From: Coniella vitis
Taxonomy: Eukaryota > Ascomycota > Sordariomycetes > Diaporthales > Schizoparmaceae
DNA length: 64,000 bases
Assembly: GCA_011317545.1 (NCBI GenBank)
Contig: WUJK01000002.1
Location: forward strand, 2,728,001-2,792,000
Reading direction: 5' to 3'
Shown: positions 47,265 to 58,466 of the stretch, in pieces
Layout of the letters: each line of letters begins with the position of its first letter
Position numbering within the stretch: position 1 is the first letter of the stretch
Notes under the pieces: model-generated
Told to the model about the DNA's origin: nothing
What the model saw: the letters and a program-made list of their open reading frames with translations, nothing else
Databases searched by the model: none
Made by a program: the position numbers and the translations under genes

Positions 47265-48024
47265 CCTCAATTAGTGTCCTTAATAAATAAAAGTCAGATA
47301 TCAACAGCATAAGATGGAAGACAACAATCGACAGTGACCAGGAAAAGAACCCAAGACTATCATCTCTGGATGCCAGAACAATCTCTTAGTCCCCTTACAG
47401 GCCTCATTCACAGAACAAGTATAGCATCTTGCGGTGGGTGTGAGGGGATGATGGGGCTCTGCGCATTCCGCGATCTAGCGCAGCTTCTTTTACAAGCTGT
47501 GCGATCGCCCGTGTACATGATCGAAGCCGAAAGACCGTCGCTCCAGCAGTTCGTGTAAGGCGCAGATGACAAAAAAAACGCTTTGTACGCACCGTCATTA
47601 TCACACTGTGGTTTCCACCCGACAGCAGTAGCGAGCTACATGTGCACTTGCAACGGGAATGTTGTTTGCCGGACCAACTAAAACGCCTTTTAAATTCCAG
47701 AAATGTCAACCGACCGTGACGCCACCCAATGCAGAGAGGGTATCTGTTTTTGCTGCGCTGAGATTCGTCCCTCGCTTAGAGATTGGTAACGAATGGATCA
47801 GCCTCTTGGCGCACTCATTTGAGCGCCTTTCACTGCCTTGTATCTGTGTTGGCTCTCGCCTTAACAGTGATTCAAAATCCTACAACCTGATCCCAGATGG
47901 CGAATGACATCGTGCCAATGAACCATGGTTTTGCGCTGCTGCGAGGCAAGCGATCAGCTAGACGTTTCCGCCTCCAGCAAGTATCAACTTTCTAATGTAG
48001 CCAAATCTTTGTCATGCAAAATGC
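47265..48024. other. Convergent intergenic, msf1 and rpb3 3' ends
   Basis: 760 bp between two gene ends. AATAAATAAAAG at 47,283-47,294 is a plausible polyadenylation region for msf1. ORFs here do not resemble genes. Confidence 0.5.
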
Positions 48025-49141
48025 TCAGTAACCACTCGGGGCATTGAACGGTGTAGTTGCATAAGGTGTAGTGCCACCGCCCGCAAAAGGTGTTGTGAAG
48101 CCAGGATCTGGCCCCCAGCCATCACCACCTCCGAACTCTGGGCTGCGGGGACCAGCGTAGTCTCCATTCGACTCGTCCTCAGTCAGACCGTGGATCAAGC
48201 TTGCAAGCTTCTGCTGCATGACCGTGATGCCCTGCTGGATGATCGCATCGGGTTCCAGATTGCCGGCGCTCTCCACCTCGAAGTAGAACTTGCTGGGCAC
48301 AGCATCCCAATCAAAACCCTGAGTTGGCTGACGGGGCTCTTCAAAGTCCGCATATTTGCTTCGTGGCCTGCGAAGAAAGTCAGAGATGGAGTCTTGTATC
48401 GGTAGCAGATCGCAACTTACCATTCATCCTCGGGTTTGGCGCCCTCTCCTTTGCCCTCAAACCAAAGATCGGTATGGCCCAAGTTGTTGTGAGGATCATA
48501 TTCAAAGCCAACGGCTGCTGTTGGGGCCCATTTAGCATGTTCTTTGGCCATTCCTTTCTTTGCAATGCAAGTCAACCTTAGCTCTTGCCCATCCCGCAAC
48601 TTCGCGATCAGTGGTCCCTGGCCATCTGGATCGTTGATGACAGGAGTGCCAACCCACTCGTTGGGTCGCATGGGATCAACAACTAGATCGCGAGCGTAGA
48701 CTTTCATAATCTCGCCGTGGGTGGTACACTTCGCATGAAGGGTGAGCTTGACACTGCAGAGCTCACAGTACTGTTCGCAGTCGCAGTCGCGGGTGTAGAC
48801 GACATCGTCGGCGTTTTTGGAGTTCAATGGAATTAATCCAAGTCGATGAGCAATGAACTCATCGGCAAGGACGCTGCTGTTCTCCTCGATCTCGACCAAA
48901 TCGATAGCGATAGTGGGGACTTCGGCAAGAATAATCCGCCGCAAAGCGTTGGCAAGAGAAAGGTCGACGTTGGCAAGGTTGAAGTTGACATGATGACCGT
49001 CGGCCTAGCGTGCACTGTCGTATCAGAATATCATGTTATGACTACTCTGTGTACGTCCTGTCTCACCTCTGTAATTTTGACCTCCATCGGCTTCAGCGAC
49101 TCGATATCCACCATCATCGGATCGTTGCCGTATGCGTCCAT
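48025..49141 (-). CDS. rpb3: RNA polymerase II subunit Rpb3
   Basis: Predicted 333 aa from three exons: 49,141-49,067, 49,004-48,421 and 48,367-48,025. The introns are 62 nt (GTGAGA...CGCTAG, phase 0) and 53 nt (GTAAGT...TTCGCAG, phase 2, completing the Trp of EDEW). The protein has the alpha-like dimerisation core (LANALRRIILAEVPTIAIDL), the zinc-binding CDCEQYCELC cluster at about residues 87-96, KFYFEVESAG near residue 235, and a Gly/Thr/Pro-rich tail ending NAPSGY. Rpb3 pairs with Rpb11 as the assembly platform of Pol II, equivalent to the bacterial alpha dimer. It is divergent from mge1 with 557 bp between them. Confidence 0.93.
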
Positions 49142-49698
49142 GATGGCTGCGACCGACAGTTTTGGTTCTGAATGGTGAAGCCAGGAAAACGAGTAGCGGC
49201 AAGTCGGTGATTTCGAGTTACAAAATGAGCTCTCCTGCTGCAAAGAGTGTTGAATTTGAAATACGGTCTTAACAAAGGTAGTTTAAAGATGGAAAGAAGT
49301 TACTGAACGAAAGTTGAAGGATGGAACATGCAACTTAGACATTGTCCGGCAGGCACGATGCTAGTAGCCTTGGTAAGAAGTAGATACTACATAGTACTAT
49401 GTATGTACATAGTACATAGGACTACCAAGTACCTAGGTAAATAGGTACAGCAGCATGGGACTTTAGAGCTTTGCTGCAGCTTTAGTGGGTGCTAGAGTAC
49501 CGAAGCCCGGAGCACGGAAGGTGGCCAAGCAGCTGCTCGTTACCTAGTTGCTGCGACCCTTGCAATTTTTCCAACGGCCTTTTGAATGGAGCGTCATAGT
49601 AAAATTTGCGATCTTCTTTCTGCTTTTATTTTGTTACTGTGTTCTCGTCTCGTTCCAGTTGGCATCCTACAGTCTATAATCCCACAACAAGTCGAAAT
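49142..49698. promoter_or_regulatory. Divergent promoter of rpb3 and mge1 with palindrome cluster
   Basis: 557 bp shared upstream region. Between 49,386 and 49,447 there is a cluster of overlapping palindromic words: ACTACATAGTACTATGTA, GTACATAGTAC and TACCTAGGTA. These are the same words found upstream of other genes in this window. A function as binding sites is inferred only from recurrence and position. Confidence 0.45.
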
Positions 49699-50519
49699 AT
49701 GCTGCGACAGGCTGTCTTTGCCCCTTCTCGGGTCCTTCGCCCAGCAAGCCGCTCCATTTCGCGGCACTCGCTTGCCTACACCCCGATCTTTACGCCTATT
49801 TCAGCACGAAGCATACGCCCAGCAGCAACAGCGGCAGCAAGGTGGTATAGCGACGCCACAAATAACACTGCCGATTCGCAAAAAGAGAGCAAAAACACAG
49901 AGGCAAGGACAGCGGCAGAGACTTCACCAAACGGTGCCGAGGGCGCAGAAGACTCTGTCGTGGCAGAGCTGAGGAAGAAACTCGAGACCAAAGAAAAGGA
50001 GGTACTCGAGTGGAAGGTTGGTTAAGACTTAGCGGGCAAAAGCCGCTCCTAGTACACTGCTAATAAGATGCATAGGATAAATGTCTCCGCTCAGTCGCCG
50101 ATTTCCGCAATCTCCAAGACCGAACCCAGCGAGAGGTTAAGAACGCGAGAGAATTTGCCATTCAGAGCTTCGCTAAGGACCTGGTCGACAGCATTGACAA
50201 CCTCGACAGAGCACTTTCTATGGTTCCAGCGGCCAAGCTAGCGGCCGAGGACAAGTCTGATGACCTCAAAGACCTGGTCAATCTCTACGAAGGGCTCAAA
50301 ATGACGGATGACATTCTTATGAACACCATCAAGAAGCATGGCTTAGAACGGTTTGACCCAACCAGCGAAAAATTCAATCCGAATGAGCATGAGGCCACTT
50401 TCATGTCGCCGCAGGAGGGCAAAGAGGACAATACCGTCTTTTTCGTTCAGCAAAAAGGCTTCAAGCTCAACGGCCGGGTGCTGCGCGCCGCGAAGGTGGG
50501 CGTGGTTAAGAATAAATAG
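49699..50519 (+). CDS. mge1: Mitochondrial GrpE, nucleotide exchange factor of mtHsp70
   Basis: Predicted 253 aa from exons 49,699-50,016 and 50,076-50,519; the 59-nt intron (GTTGGT...GCATAG, branch CTAAT) is phase 0 and restores the GrpE text KDKCLRSVADFRNLQDRTQR. The first about 50 residues (MLRQAVFAPSRVLRPASRS) are a clear mitochondrial targeting sequence. A long helix (about residues 85-150) is followed by the beta-wing domain with NPNEHEATFM and a GFKLNGRVLRAAKVGVVK end, as in GrpE. Mge1 releases ADP from matrix Hsp70 (Ssc1) during protein import and folding. An in-frame ATG 31 codons upstream would spoil the presequence, so 49,699 is preferred. Confidence 0.93.
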
Positions 50520-53192
50520 AGGGCTGAATTCTGCTCTCACCGTGAAAGAGACTTCCACCGATATTGGAAATCTCATCTAAATGTATTATTACAACTGGAT
50601 GCTTTTTTAAGGTGTCTTTGACCAAATAACAGGCACTGGCGTTGGGGCGGCCACGACAAAATCCTCCTCTCATATCATGGAAAAAGAAATGTACGGTATT
50701 GCGGTTGCACGGTCACCACGGAAAGCCTCGAAGGTAATGGATACACGTATCCAGGAGTTAAAGTTAAAAGTTTGGCAGCCAGAATTTGCCCAACATATAT
50801 TTGGCTTCCACTCGGAGCCACACATACACAACACGTACCCCAGGCTTGGCCTTAAATATGCCATGAGACATAGATATCCCTATTCTTTCCGTATAATTGT
50901 TGTGCCACAAGACTGGTGCTGCCCTGTTCCTTCGCGGATTCATGCATGCAGAACATCCCATCTTGCGGAAGGGTCTGGATTTCAAGAAATGTCCTGCTTC
51001 TCATTTTGGGGCGTTGCGGACGCACGTGGACCTTGCAATGCACTGCGGCAGCAAATTCGAGTTCATATTAGTGTTATAATTTCCTGTCTACAGTACATAG
51101 TAGCTCAGGAGAATCCGAATCCTTTTGCGGCTGCAAATGTTGTAGAGACTACAACTCCTTTCATTAATTTCTAGACGTTGTAAAACTTTGAAGACGTTTT
51201 GTGATTTGTCTTTGTTGAGATGGGCCAAAACTTTTGCCTGTGCCTTCTGTAATTTACTATGCTCACTTTGTAGCTCTTCATGTCCCCCGTCTTTAACTTC
51301 AAACTCGGCCAGCTCTGCCTTATTAGCCTGGGAATGCCAAGCACACATATGTCCGTCAACTTCATCGACCACAGATCGATCGCGCAACTCATGCCAGAGT
51401 CCTAGCACTCATCCAAATTCTCTTATCCTCTTGTTTCAATCGGAGAATCTGGTGACAGTTTATTTCCTTGATCGACTTCACCGGCTCCTGATGATGTCTT
51501 GAAAGCTCAAACTCGCCATATTTGCCTGCAATACTGGCATTCGTGCGATCGAGACCCAAAACAATTCTTAACTATCTGCTCGACGACGGGCTACAGGCGA
51601 AAAGGTCACAACCAGCGGATTATAGGAAGAAGCCGGAATGTGCAGAACTTACAGAAGATAATACTTGCGGCCATACTGGGGCCTGTTGTCAGAGAACGGC
51701 GCGATGACGGCGTCTGCCTCACCTAGATTTATGACCTGCTCCGAGCTCGTGGGATCCAGCTTATATTCGTGGTTCTCTGGTAGCGCTATGTGTTCACGCC
51801 TATTCTAGAAAATCCAGCGCAACCCACTCTACTTGAGTCCTTCGAGATACTCAGAGCCGAAACCATACGATAGGTGGCCCCTCATTTTTTAATACATGGA
51901 AGAGTCTATGAGGTTGTGCCTGGCATTGGCCTGTCATCTTGCCATAGCCCATCTTTCAGCATCATTAGCCAAATGAGCAGACGTAAACGGAAACCCACGT
52001 CCGTTAGCAGGATTTCCCTCACGATCTGAGACCTCGCTCGCAGTATATTCATGCCAGCCATCTTTTCTGCATGTGGCTTTCTCACGGCATCTAGCGTTGG
52101 CCTGTCGAATATATCCGCAGTTTTGAAGTGCGTCTTTTCGAGCCGGTTACAAATGGGGATGGCGTCCATTGCCTCGCTGGCAAGTTCTGACAGCCCATAG
52201 ACGTTTCAACTGTCCTGTCTTCTAATAGCATCATAAACATCTTTGAGCATGCTGCATACCTTATTATCCGATGATTCTCATAACAAATCGCCAAGTCTGC
52301 GCATACGCAATGACGCCTTTGAATGATTGGAAGCGTAGCCTACTGCTCCTTGATTTAATTCAGTAATGCGTCGTCAGTGTTAGCATAGAGACCTTTCATG
52401 GAAATGTACACTTGTAGCATTTACGACGTAGAGATTCACTTCGCTGTATAAATCTTTGCTTGCGAACAGCAAGGTACTATATGCCATCTAAATCCGTCCT
52501 CTATACTGACGAGCTGGGACCCTGCTGCTCGAATTTCGTTAAAGTGAAAGGCGCGTACCTCGTCTGAATGTCTGCTCGGTTGCGCTCGCTGACACCTCTT
52601 TATGGAAGGCCATTCCGGGCGACCACAGCAAAGCTGCTCTCTTGGGTACATCTTCTGAGCATGAGCCAAAACACTAGCTGAGTAGGTGGTGAGTTCACTA
52701 AATAGGATGTACTGCGGCCATTGTGGTAGGGGAAGACAGGGCAGTTGGTGGGAAATGCTTACGTGCTGCAGACACAACCGTGTCACTGACTCAATTGAAT
52801 GTGCGCCGAATTTATGGACAAGATAGAAAGTTTCAATTCCCAGTGAGAAAAAGATACTGGAGGTGGAAGCTGTCACAAGGTAGGGTTTGAGAAGACCTAT
52901 ACGCACAGCCGAAACGCATCACAAATTGACAAGAGCGCTAATTAAGTTTAAAAAAAGTAAGCTAGAGCTTTTTGTAACAGTTCATTTCTTACCGACGGCT
53001 TAACTTAGAGTGCTCACATGAATGATGATTACATAAATCCTACTCCTTTCAGTGAATATGCTGTCCTCGAAGTTATGGCAGCAATCAATCAAGTGCCGGA
53101 AGATGAATGGCGGATAAGAGCGAAGACGATTTCTGCGTTATAATAGAGGAAGGGCAGTTACCGTGCGAAATCCCTTTCCATCTTACCGTGAT
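50520..53192. other. 2.7-kb interval with decayed coding traces only
   Basis: No intact gene. On the minus strand a frame at 51,408-51,088 encodes a charged, helix-rich segment (HEELQSEHSKLQKAQAKVLAHLNKDK), and sequence just upstream of it (51,410-51,580) contains CQYC and, in another frame, FELSRHHQ, as if a C2H2 finger had been frameshifted. Further minus-strand pieces (52,169-51,906; 52,906-52,436) have protein-like composition without a recognisable domain. I read this as one or more dead genes rather than a live one; base composition is not RIP-like. Confidence 0.4.
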
Positions 53193-56100
53193 TCACTTCG
53201 CCTTTCTCTTGGAGGCAGTTTTGCCCTTAACGCGACCTCCGGAAGCATTCGCAGCACTGCCAGCCAAATCACCCTCGCCATCAGCGGCTTTCTTGGCTCC
53301 GCGCTTGGCCTTCGCCTTAGGCTGTTTAATATACTTGTCTTTCTTGAGATCACTTTCTTCGTCCTCCTCGTCTGCAGCCTCAGCAACCTCAGCTTCATCG
53401 TCACCCGCATCTAGCGCATCTTCGATGTCGGGCATCTCTTTGTTTGTCTTCTTGGGAGCAGTAACGTTACTGGCCTTCATAAAGGGCACCGGGTGCGACA
53501 TGACATTGTACCTGTGATCGTTAGCTTGGCGCAAGTATGGCAGAAATGGGTATCTCACGTTCTGGTGAATGCAGAACTTGTTTGTGGCTCGATATTGGCG
53601 GATGTCTCAGTCTGTGGACCAACCCCGAGCTCCTTGACGGCATCAAAATCTTCTTTTGTCAAATAATAGCTATCCATTAGGTTGATGATCTCGCCAATAG
53701 CGTCCTTGCCCTCAGAAGACAAACGCTTGACCAGTCGATGCCAGAGAACAGGAAGGTATTGTTGGCGGATCTCGTTGGCGTCACCAGACGACTTGAGCCG
53801 CATATGGGAGTGGATCTCGCGGTTGAGACGAGCGAGCTTGCCTTGCTTGCTGTTGTTGCCAAGCCATGAAGTGAAAGAGGAGTTGATTAGGCTGCCCGCA
53901 ACGAAACTCGCAGGTCGGACAGTGCTGAAAACTGCGTGTGTCGGCATCAGACTCCAATGTTGTTGCGGACCGTGAATCATCTTGTCCACAAGATCGCCAT
54001 CACTGATACTCTCAGCCGCCTGGTCCATCAACATGAGGTGCCTGAGGGTTTCTTCCCGCTTGCTATAACCTCGCGTACTTAAACCTCCCGGCCTCGACTT
54101 GACGTAGTTCTCTTGGATCATGAGATAACTGAATTCGTGATCGTTGAAATACAGCTCGATCTTGTCATTGAGAGTAGCCTTGCTTGCTGGGCTGAACAAG
54201 CCACCACCAAGTAGTTTTTGACATATATCCCACGGTTTGAGAATAACGTGTTTTTCCCAGGCCTTCGTCATAGACTTACTCTCGTCCAAGTCTATAGCCT
54301 TTTGGTCTAGCTTGATCGTGGCAAGCATGTTGATGATCTGCCTGATGTCTTTGTTGCTACCTTCGATGAGAGCATCCACAACCTGAACAGGCAGCTTTAG
54401 GCCCTCTCGATGGCATATAGTCATGATGCGTGATCGAACTTGGTCAACTGTAGGTCTCCTAAATTGGATATCGTGCGTGACACTGTTGAAGGGCGCCATT
54501 TTTGGCAATCGGCGTTCATTGCAGATAAGAATCAGAGGCACTTCTGTTTTCTTGCAAAGTTTGGCAAGTGCACCAACACCTCCACGATCTCCAGCTGACA
54601 TTCCATCCACCTCGTCCATGATTAAGACGAGGTTTTTCTTAGCGCCCTCAATGTTCTTTCCGTCGCCAGCAAAGTAGCCATGTAGGGAAGTGTTGTCCAG
54701 GAGATCGCTGACTCCATTCTCGACGAGCTTCTTGCTGCGCGTGTCACTCGCATTACTCTCGATAACGTCGTAGCCTGCGAGTTTCGCAGCCAGATGTGCA
54801 GACGTTGTTTTGCCGATGCCAGGAGGGCCAGATAGGATAATTGCACGGACACCTCCCATACCATCGGCACCGCGCCTCTGGAAGTCGTACTTTCGACTCT
54901 TGGGCCAGGCTTGCAGCCAGTTGCGAATCTTCTCAACATTGGTCTTGTTGCCGCAGATATGGGCCAGCTGTGTCGGAGCATACTTCGTTGTCCACAACTG
55001 TGCATTGTTTGCGAGCGAACTTGACATTGTAGCACCCCGAGCAGCTGCGAACTTGCGCGCCTTTTCATCTTGAGCACGCCGTGCTTGCTCTTCTCTTTCC
55101 AATTCCTCAGCTGCTTCCTGTACCTTCTTCTTCTCTACCTCCTGCTTTTCTTTGACCTTTTCTGCACTCTTGCCACTCCCACCATTTGCGGGGGCCTTTC
55201 GGATCAACTCAAAGAGACCGGTTTCATCAATTGTCCTGATGCCCAAGTCCTTGATCTTTTTGAGTTTGGAAGGACCAGCATCATCGCCGATTATGACAAA
55301 AGTCGTCTTGCTGCTGGGTGCTCCTGTGACCTTGCCTCCGTAACGCTTGACTAGGGCTTGCCCATCATCCCGGCCAAGGGTTTTTAGCTGACCGGTGAAG
55401 ACGAATGTCATGCCGGTCAGGCAGCCATCTGCGCCTTCAGGTATGTCAGCTGTGCCCTCCATTGGAGCGGGAGCGCTGTTTCCTCCAGCTTTTCGCCAGC
55501 CAAGTTTGTTGTCAGGATTCTGGGGTGGTGGCGTTGGTGCTCGGACTGTGGGAACAGAGTCCAGCAGGGCCTGGAAATTCGCGTCTTCTGGCTCCGCGTC
55601 TTTCTTCTTCGAGGTTCGGGCTCTGGCCGTGGTGGCTTTCTTTCTGGGCGCTGGCTCCGAATCGTCCCCATCAGATTTTGGTGACTTGCGTTTCCTACCA
55701 CCGGTCTTGACTTTGCTCGTTGCGTTCTGAGAATTATCTAGATCGTCGTTTGATTGCTGTGCTCTCGAAGACCTGCCCCTGGGTGCCACTCGTTTTGCTT
55801 GGGGCAGGCCTTCTTCTTCGCTTTCAGTGTCAACATAGTCGTCATTTTTCCTCGTGTTCCCGCTCTTGAAGGCCGCAACAAATATGTCGTCTCCGTCGTC
55901 GCCATTAGCATCCTCCATGTATGCATCCTCGTCGTGAGGTTCAGGGTTGGTGTACGAGGCTCGTGTTGATCTAGTGGTAGATTTTGTATTCGTCGTAGCT
56001 GGTGTCGATTTCTTCCTGGGACTTTGACGAGTGGAAGTCTGGGAAGACGGTTTTTTGGGCGTCATTTCACCCTTTACGTTGCCCTTCTGTGGTGACGCGA

Positions 56101-56344
56101 AGTAGTCACACGCCGATATATCCTTGCCTCTAGGAGGCTCGGATGCCGTGGGCTTTTTAGTCGGTGCTGCCTTGTTGATAGACTTTGTAGATGCTCTGAA
56201 TGAGTCGTCATCTTCATCACTGTCTTCAACAACCTTCCGGGGCCTTCCACGGCCTTTCTTCACGAGCTCCTCCTTCTTTGGAGCTGGTGGTATGGCAGGA
56301 GTAGCGCCGCCTTTGGGCGCGAAGAAGTTCCGGATGTCAGGCAT
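53193..56344 (-). CDS. rfc1: Replication factor C large subunit Rfc1
   Basis: Predicted 1,034 aa from exons 56,344-53,559 and 53,511-53,193; the 47-nt intron (GTGAGA...ATCACAG) splits a Thr codon and leads into YNVMSHPVPFMKASNV, the conserved C-terminal block. The N-terminus MPDIRNFF is PCNA-binding-motif-like. A basic, Ser-rich linker is followed by a BRCT domain (about residues 300-390, GMTFVFTGQLKTLGR), the AAA+ module with Walker A GPPGIGKTT (about 506-514) and Walker B LIMDEVDG (about 573-580), then the Rfc1-specific C-terminal domain and an acidic/basic tail ending KRKAK. Rfc1 with Rfc2-5 loads PCNA at primer ends. An ACGCGT site lies about 150 bp upstream. Shares a 470-bp divergent promoter with mrpl16. 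Confidence 0.95.
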
Positions 56345-56814
56345 TGTGGCAGAGAGACGAGCTAGAACAAGCCGTAATACCTGATGGCTCCCAACGGAGC
56401 GACCTCAATCTTGATGGAGTCTTGTTTGACGACGACTTGGTAGTGGAGCGCGTCGTATATGCTGCCTTTTAGTGACTATGTAAGCTCTAAGTCGGACGCG
56501 TCGCGCGTCGACGCTGTAGAGTGCACTTTAATATGGGACGTGCCTGCTACGATACTTACCCAGGTACGTGTGCGGAGACGGCTAAGTGGGGCTTGGCAGG
56601 CAGGCACGTAGGGGCGCAACACTACTACGTACCTAGGTATATAAGTACTATGGTACATAGTAGTAAAGTGCACCTTGCGGAGCTTGGGCCACCTAGGTAG
56701 TGCCTGCCTACGCTGCCCTACCTGACGGTTTTTCTAGTAGCGTGCCTGAAGGCATTCCCGCGCCCGGGCGACAACTCAGCTTGGGCAACACTCGAGCCTT
56801 GCAAAGCGCGAACC
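56345..56814. promoter_or_regulatory. Divergent promoter of rfc1 and mrpl16
   Basis: 470 bp. Contains ACGCGT at 56,496-56,501 inside a CpG-dense run (GGACGCGTCGCGCGTCGACG), matching the MluI cell-cycle box bound by MBF in yeasts, and a group of palindromic words at 56,620-56,702 (TACGTACCTAGGTA, GTACATAGTAG, CACCTAGGTAG) nearer mrpl16. Function inferred from motif and position. Confidence 0.5.
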
Positions 56815-57591
56815 ATGAATCGGCAAATCCCATCACTCTTGAGTGCTTTCCAAAGCCTCAGGGTATCGATACCCACGGCCACACAGTCTTTCAATACCCA
56901 CAAAATTGCTTGCCCATTGCGCCATGCCCGAACGTTCACATCGACAGTCCCTCGTGCAGGCTCCTGGCTTGAGCCATTCATCGACCGCACAAAGAAAAAG
57001 CAAAAAGGCAGGCCGAGAGTGGCGACAGGTGGCTCTGTCAAGGGGACAACGATAATGAACGGAGACTACGGGCTCCGCATGATAGATCATCACAGGAGGA
57101 TCAGCGCGCAACAACTCAAGCTCGCGGAAACCACGATAAAGCAGAGGCTACGTGGACAACGGTATCGGTTATATACAAGAGTAAACTGTGATATTGGTGT
57201 CTACGTCAGCGGAAACGAGGTCAGCCATTCTCCCAAAACCAAGCAAGTTTTAGCTGCATGTTGACACCAGTTGCAGATGCGCATGGGCAAAGGAAAGGGC
57301 TCTTTTGACCACTGGGCGGCAAGAGTGGCAGTCAACCGCGTGATATTCGAGATTCGGGGTGCCCTTCACGAACAGGTGGCTAGAGATGCATTTCGGCTGG
57401 CCGGCAACAAACTGCCGGGTCAGTATGAATTTATCAAGAAGGGCGAGCCTCCAGTGGTTGGTATCACCAAGCTGAAAGGTGTCACGATTGAGGAATTGAA
57501 ACGCCCTCGCAAGCAAATGCCGACGGAAGAGGTACCGGCGGTGGCACCACTGGCCCTGAGCACGCCGTCATCGGTTTCCCCGCCCTCATAA
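56815..57591 (+). CDS. mrpl16: Mitochondrial large-subunit ribosomal protein uL16m
   Basis: Predicted 239 aa from exons 56,815-57,219 and 57,277-57,591; the 57-nt intron (GTCAGC...GTTGCAG, branch TTGAC) is phase 0 and joins VYVSGNE to MRMGKGKGSFDHW, the universal L16 signature. The N-terminal 45 residues are basic and Ser/Thr-rich, a mitochondrial presequence. The core binds 23S-type rRNA near the peptidyl transferase centre in the family. The donor GTCAGC is weak, but the join is forced by conservation. After the L16 core (about residue 210) there is a Pro/Ala/Ser-rich tail not found in bacterial L16. Confidence 0.93.
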
Positions 57592-57906
57592 ACGCTTGAC
57601 TGGAACATGGATGCACAAATGCAGCTGCATAATGGCAAATATTCAACTTTCATTATCGCAAGACGAAAGCCGCTGCTCAAACTAGCGTAAGCGCAAGCCT
57701 AGGGGTTTGTCGCCTCAAGGTTGGAATCGATGGAAATCCTTGTAACCATTGCTGCAATAGGGTACCAAGGCGTGTTACGTCGCTACTGGCCGACCGACTA
57801 CTTTGTAGTTCGTGGTGTCTGCGTAAATGAAGCAGGTTTCTGTTGGTAGATATTCAGAGTCTAACAGGTTCAGGAGAGCCTTTCTTTACCATAGTAGGAA
57901 GATTTC

Positions 57907-57973
<67 letters not shown>

Positions 57974-58466
57974 AAGAAAGAAAGAAAGAAAGAAAGGGTG
58001 TGACACGACAATTCGAAGATAAGTATAGGCTCATCGGAGAGACGATAACCCATCACCAGTAGCCTGTTCCGTGACATACTAACGAGTATATGAAACTACG
58101 TATTGCACATATTCCACGAAGCACTTCCCAGCGAGCTAGCACAGTGAAGGTGATGGCGCGGGGCGCCTGCTTGCTGTCATGTAGGATGTGTAAGAGCAAC
58201 TGCAACGGGCAGGGCATGGACTGTGTGGCCAGGGTTAGGGTGGCATTGTGCAATTAAACACCTTGACGCGTCCAGCCACTTTGACGCGTCCAGCCCTTCC
58301 GAATGAACCTCTTACAATCGAAGCACTGGGCCGCGGTAAATAGAAGCAACACGCCTTGCCAGAGGAGCCATCTTCTAAAGATACACCACTACAATCGTCA
58401 TCTTAACATCCTCGAGACATAGCCATCGTTTCACCAGGCCTATTGCACAAAGAGGAAGGTGTCAAA
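57592..58466. promoter_or_regulatory. rfc5 upstream region with two ACGCGT boxes
   Basis: 875 bp. Two ACGCGT sites at 58,266-58,271 and 58,284-58,289 sit in a tandem TTGACGCGTCCAGCC repeat, 177-201 bp before the rfc5 ATG. Each is the centre of the palindrome GACGCGTC. ACGCGT is the MBF-binding MluI cell-cycle box that drives S-phase genes in budding and fission yeast. The region also holds a 64-base A run (57,908-57,971). Confidence 0.6.
57908..57996. repeat. 64-base A homopolymer followed by (GAAA)n
   Basis: An uninterrupted run of A from 57,908 to 57,971 followed by about six GAAA units to 57,996. No retrotransposed gene is visible next to it on either side, so it is best taken as a simple-sequence tract; length could be affected by sequencing. 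Confidence 0.85.

Noticed and set aside
50677..51174. 165-codon plus-strand ORF after mge1
   Set aside because: No recognisable domain and no plausible promoter or splice partner; it overlaps the minus-strand decayed segments.
57908..57996. Poly-A tail of a processed pseudogene
   Set aside because: Neither flank shows coding similarity or a target duplication that I can see.
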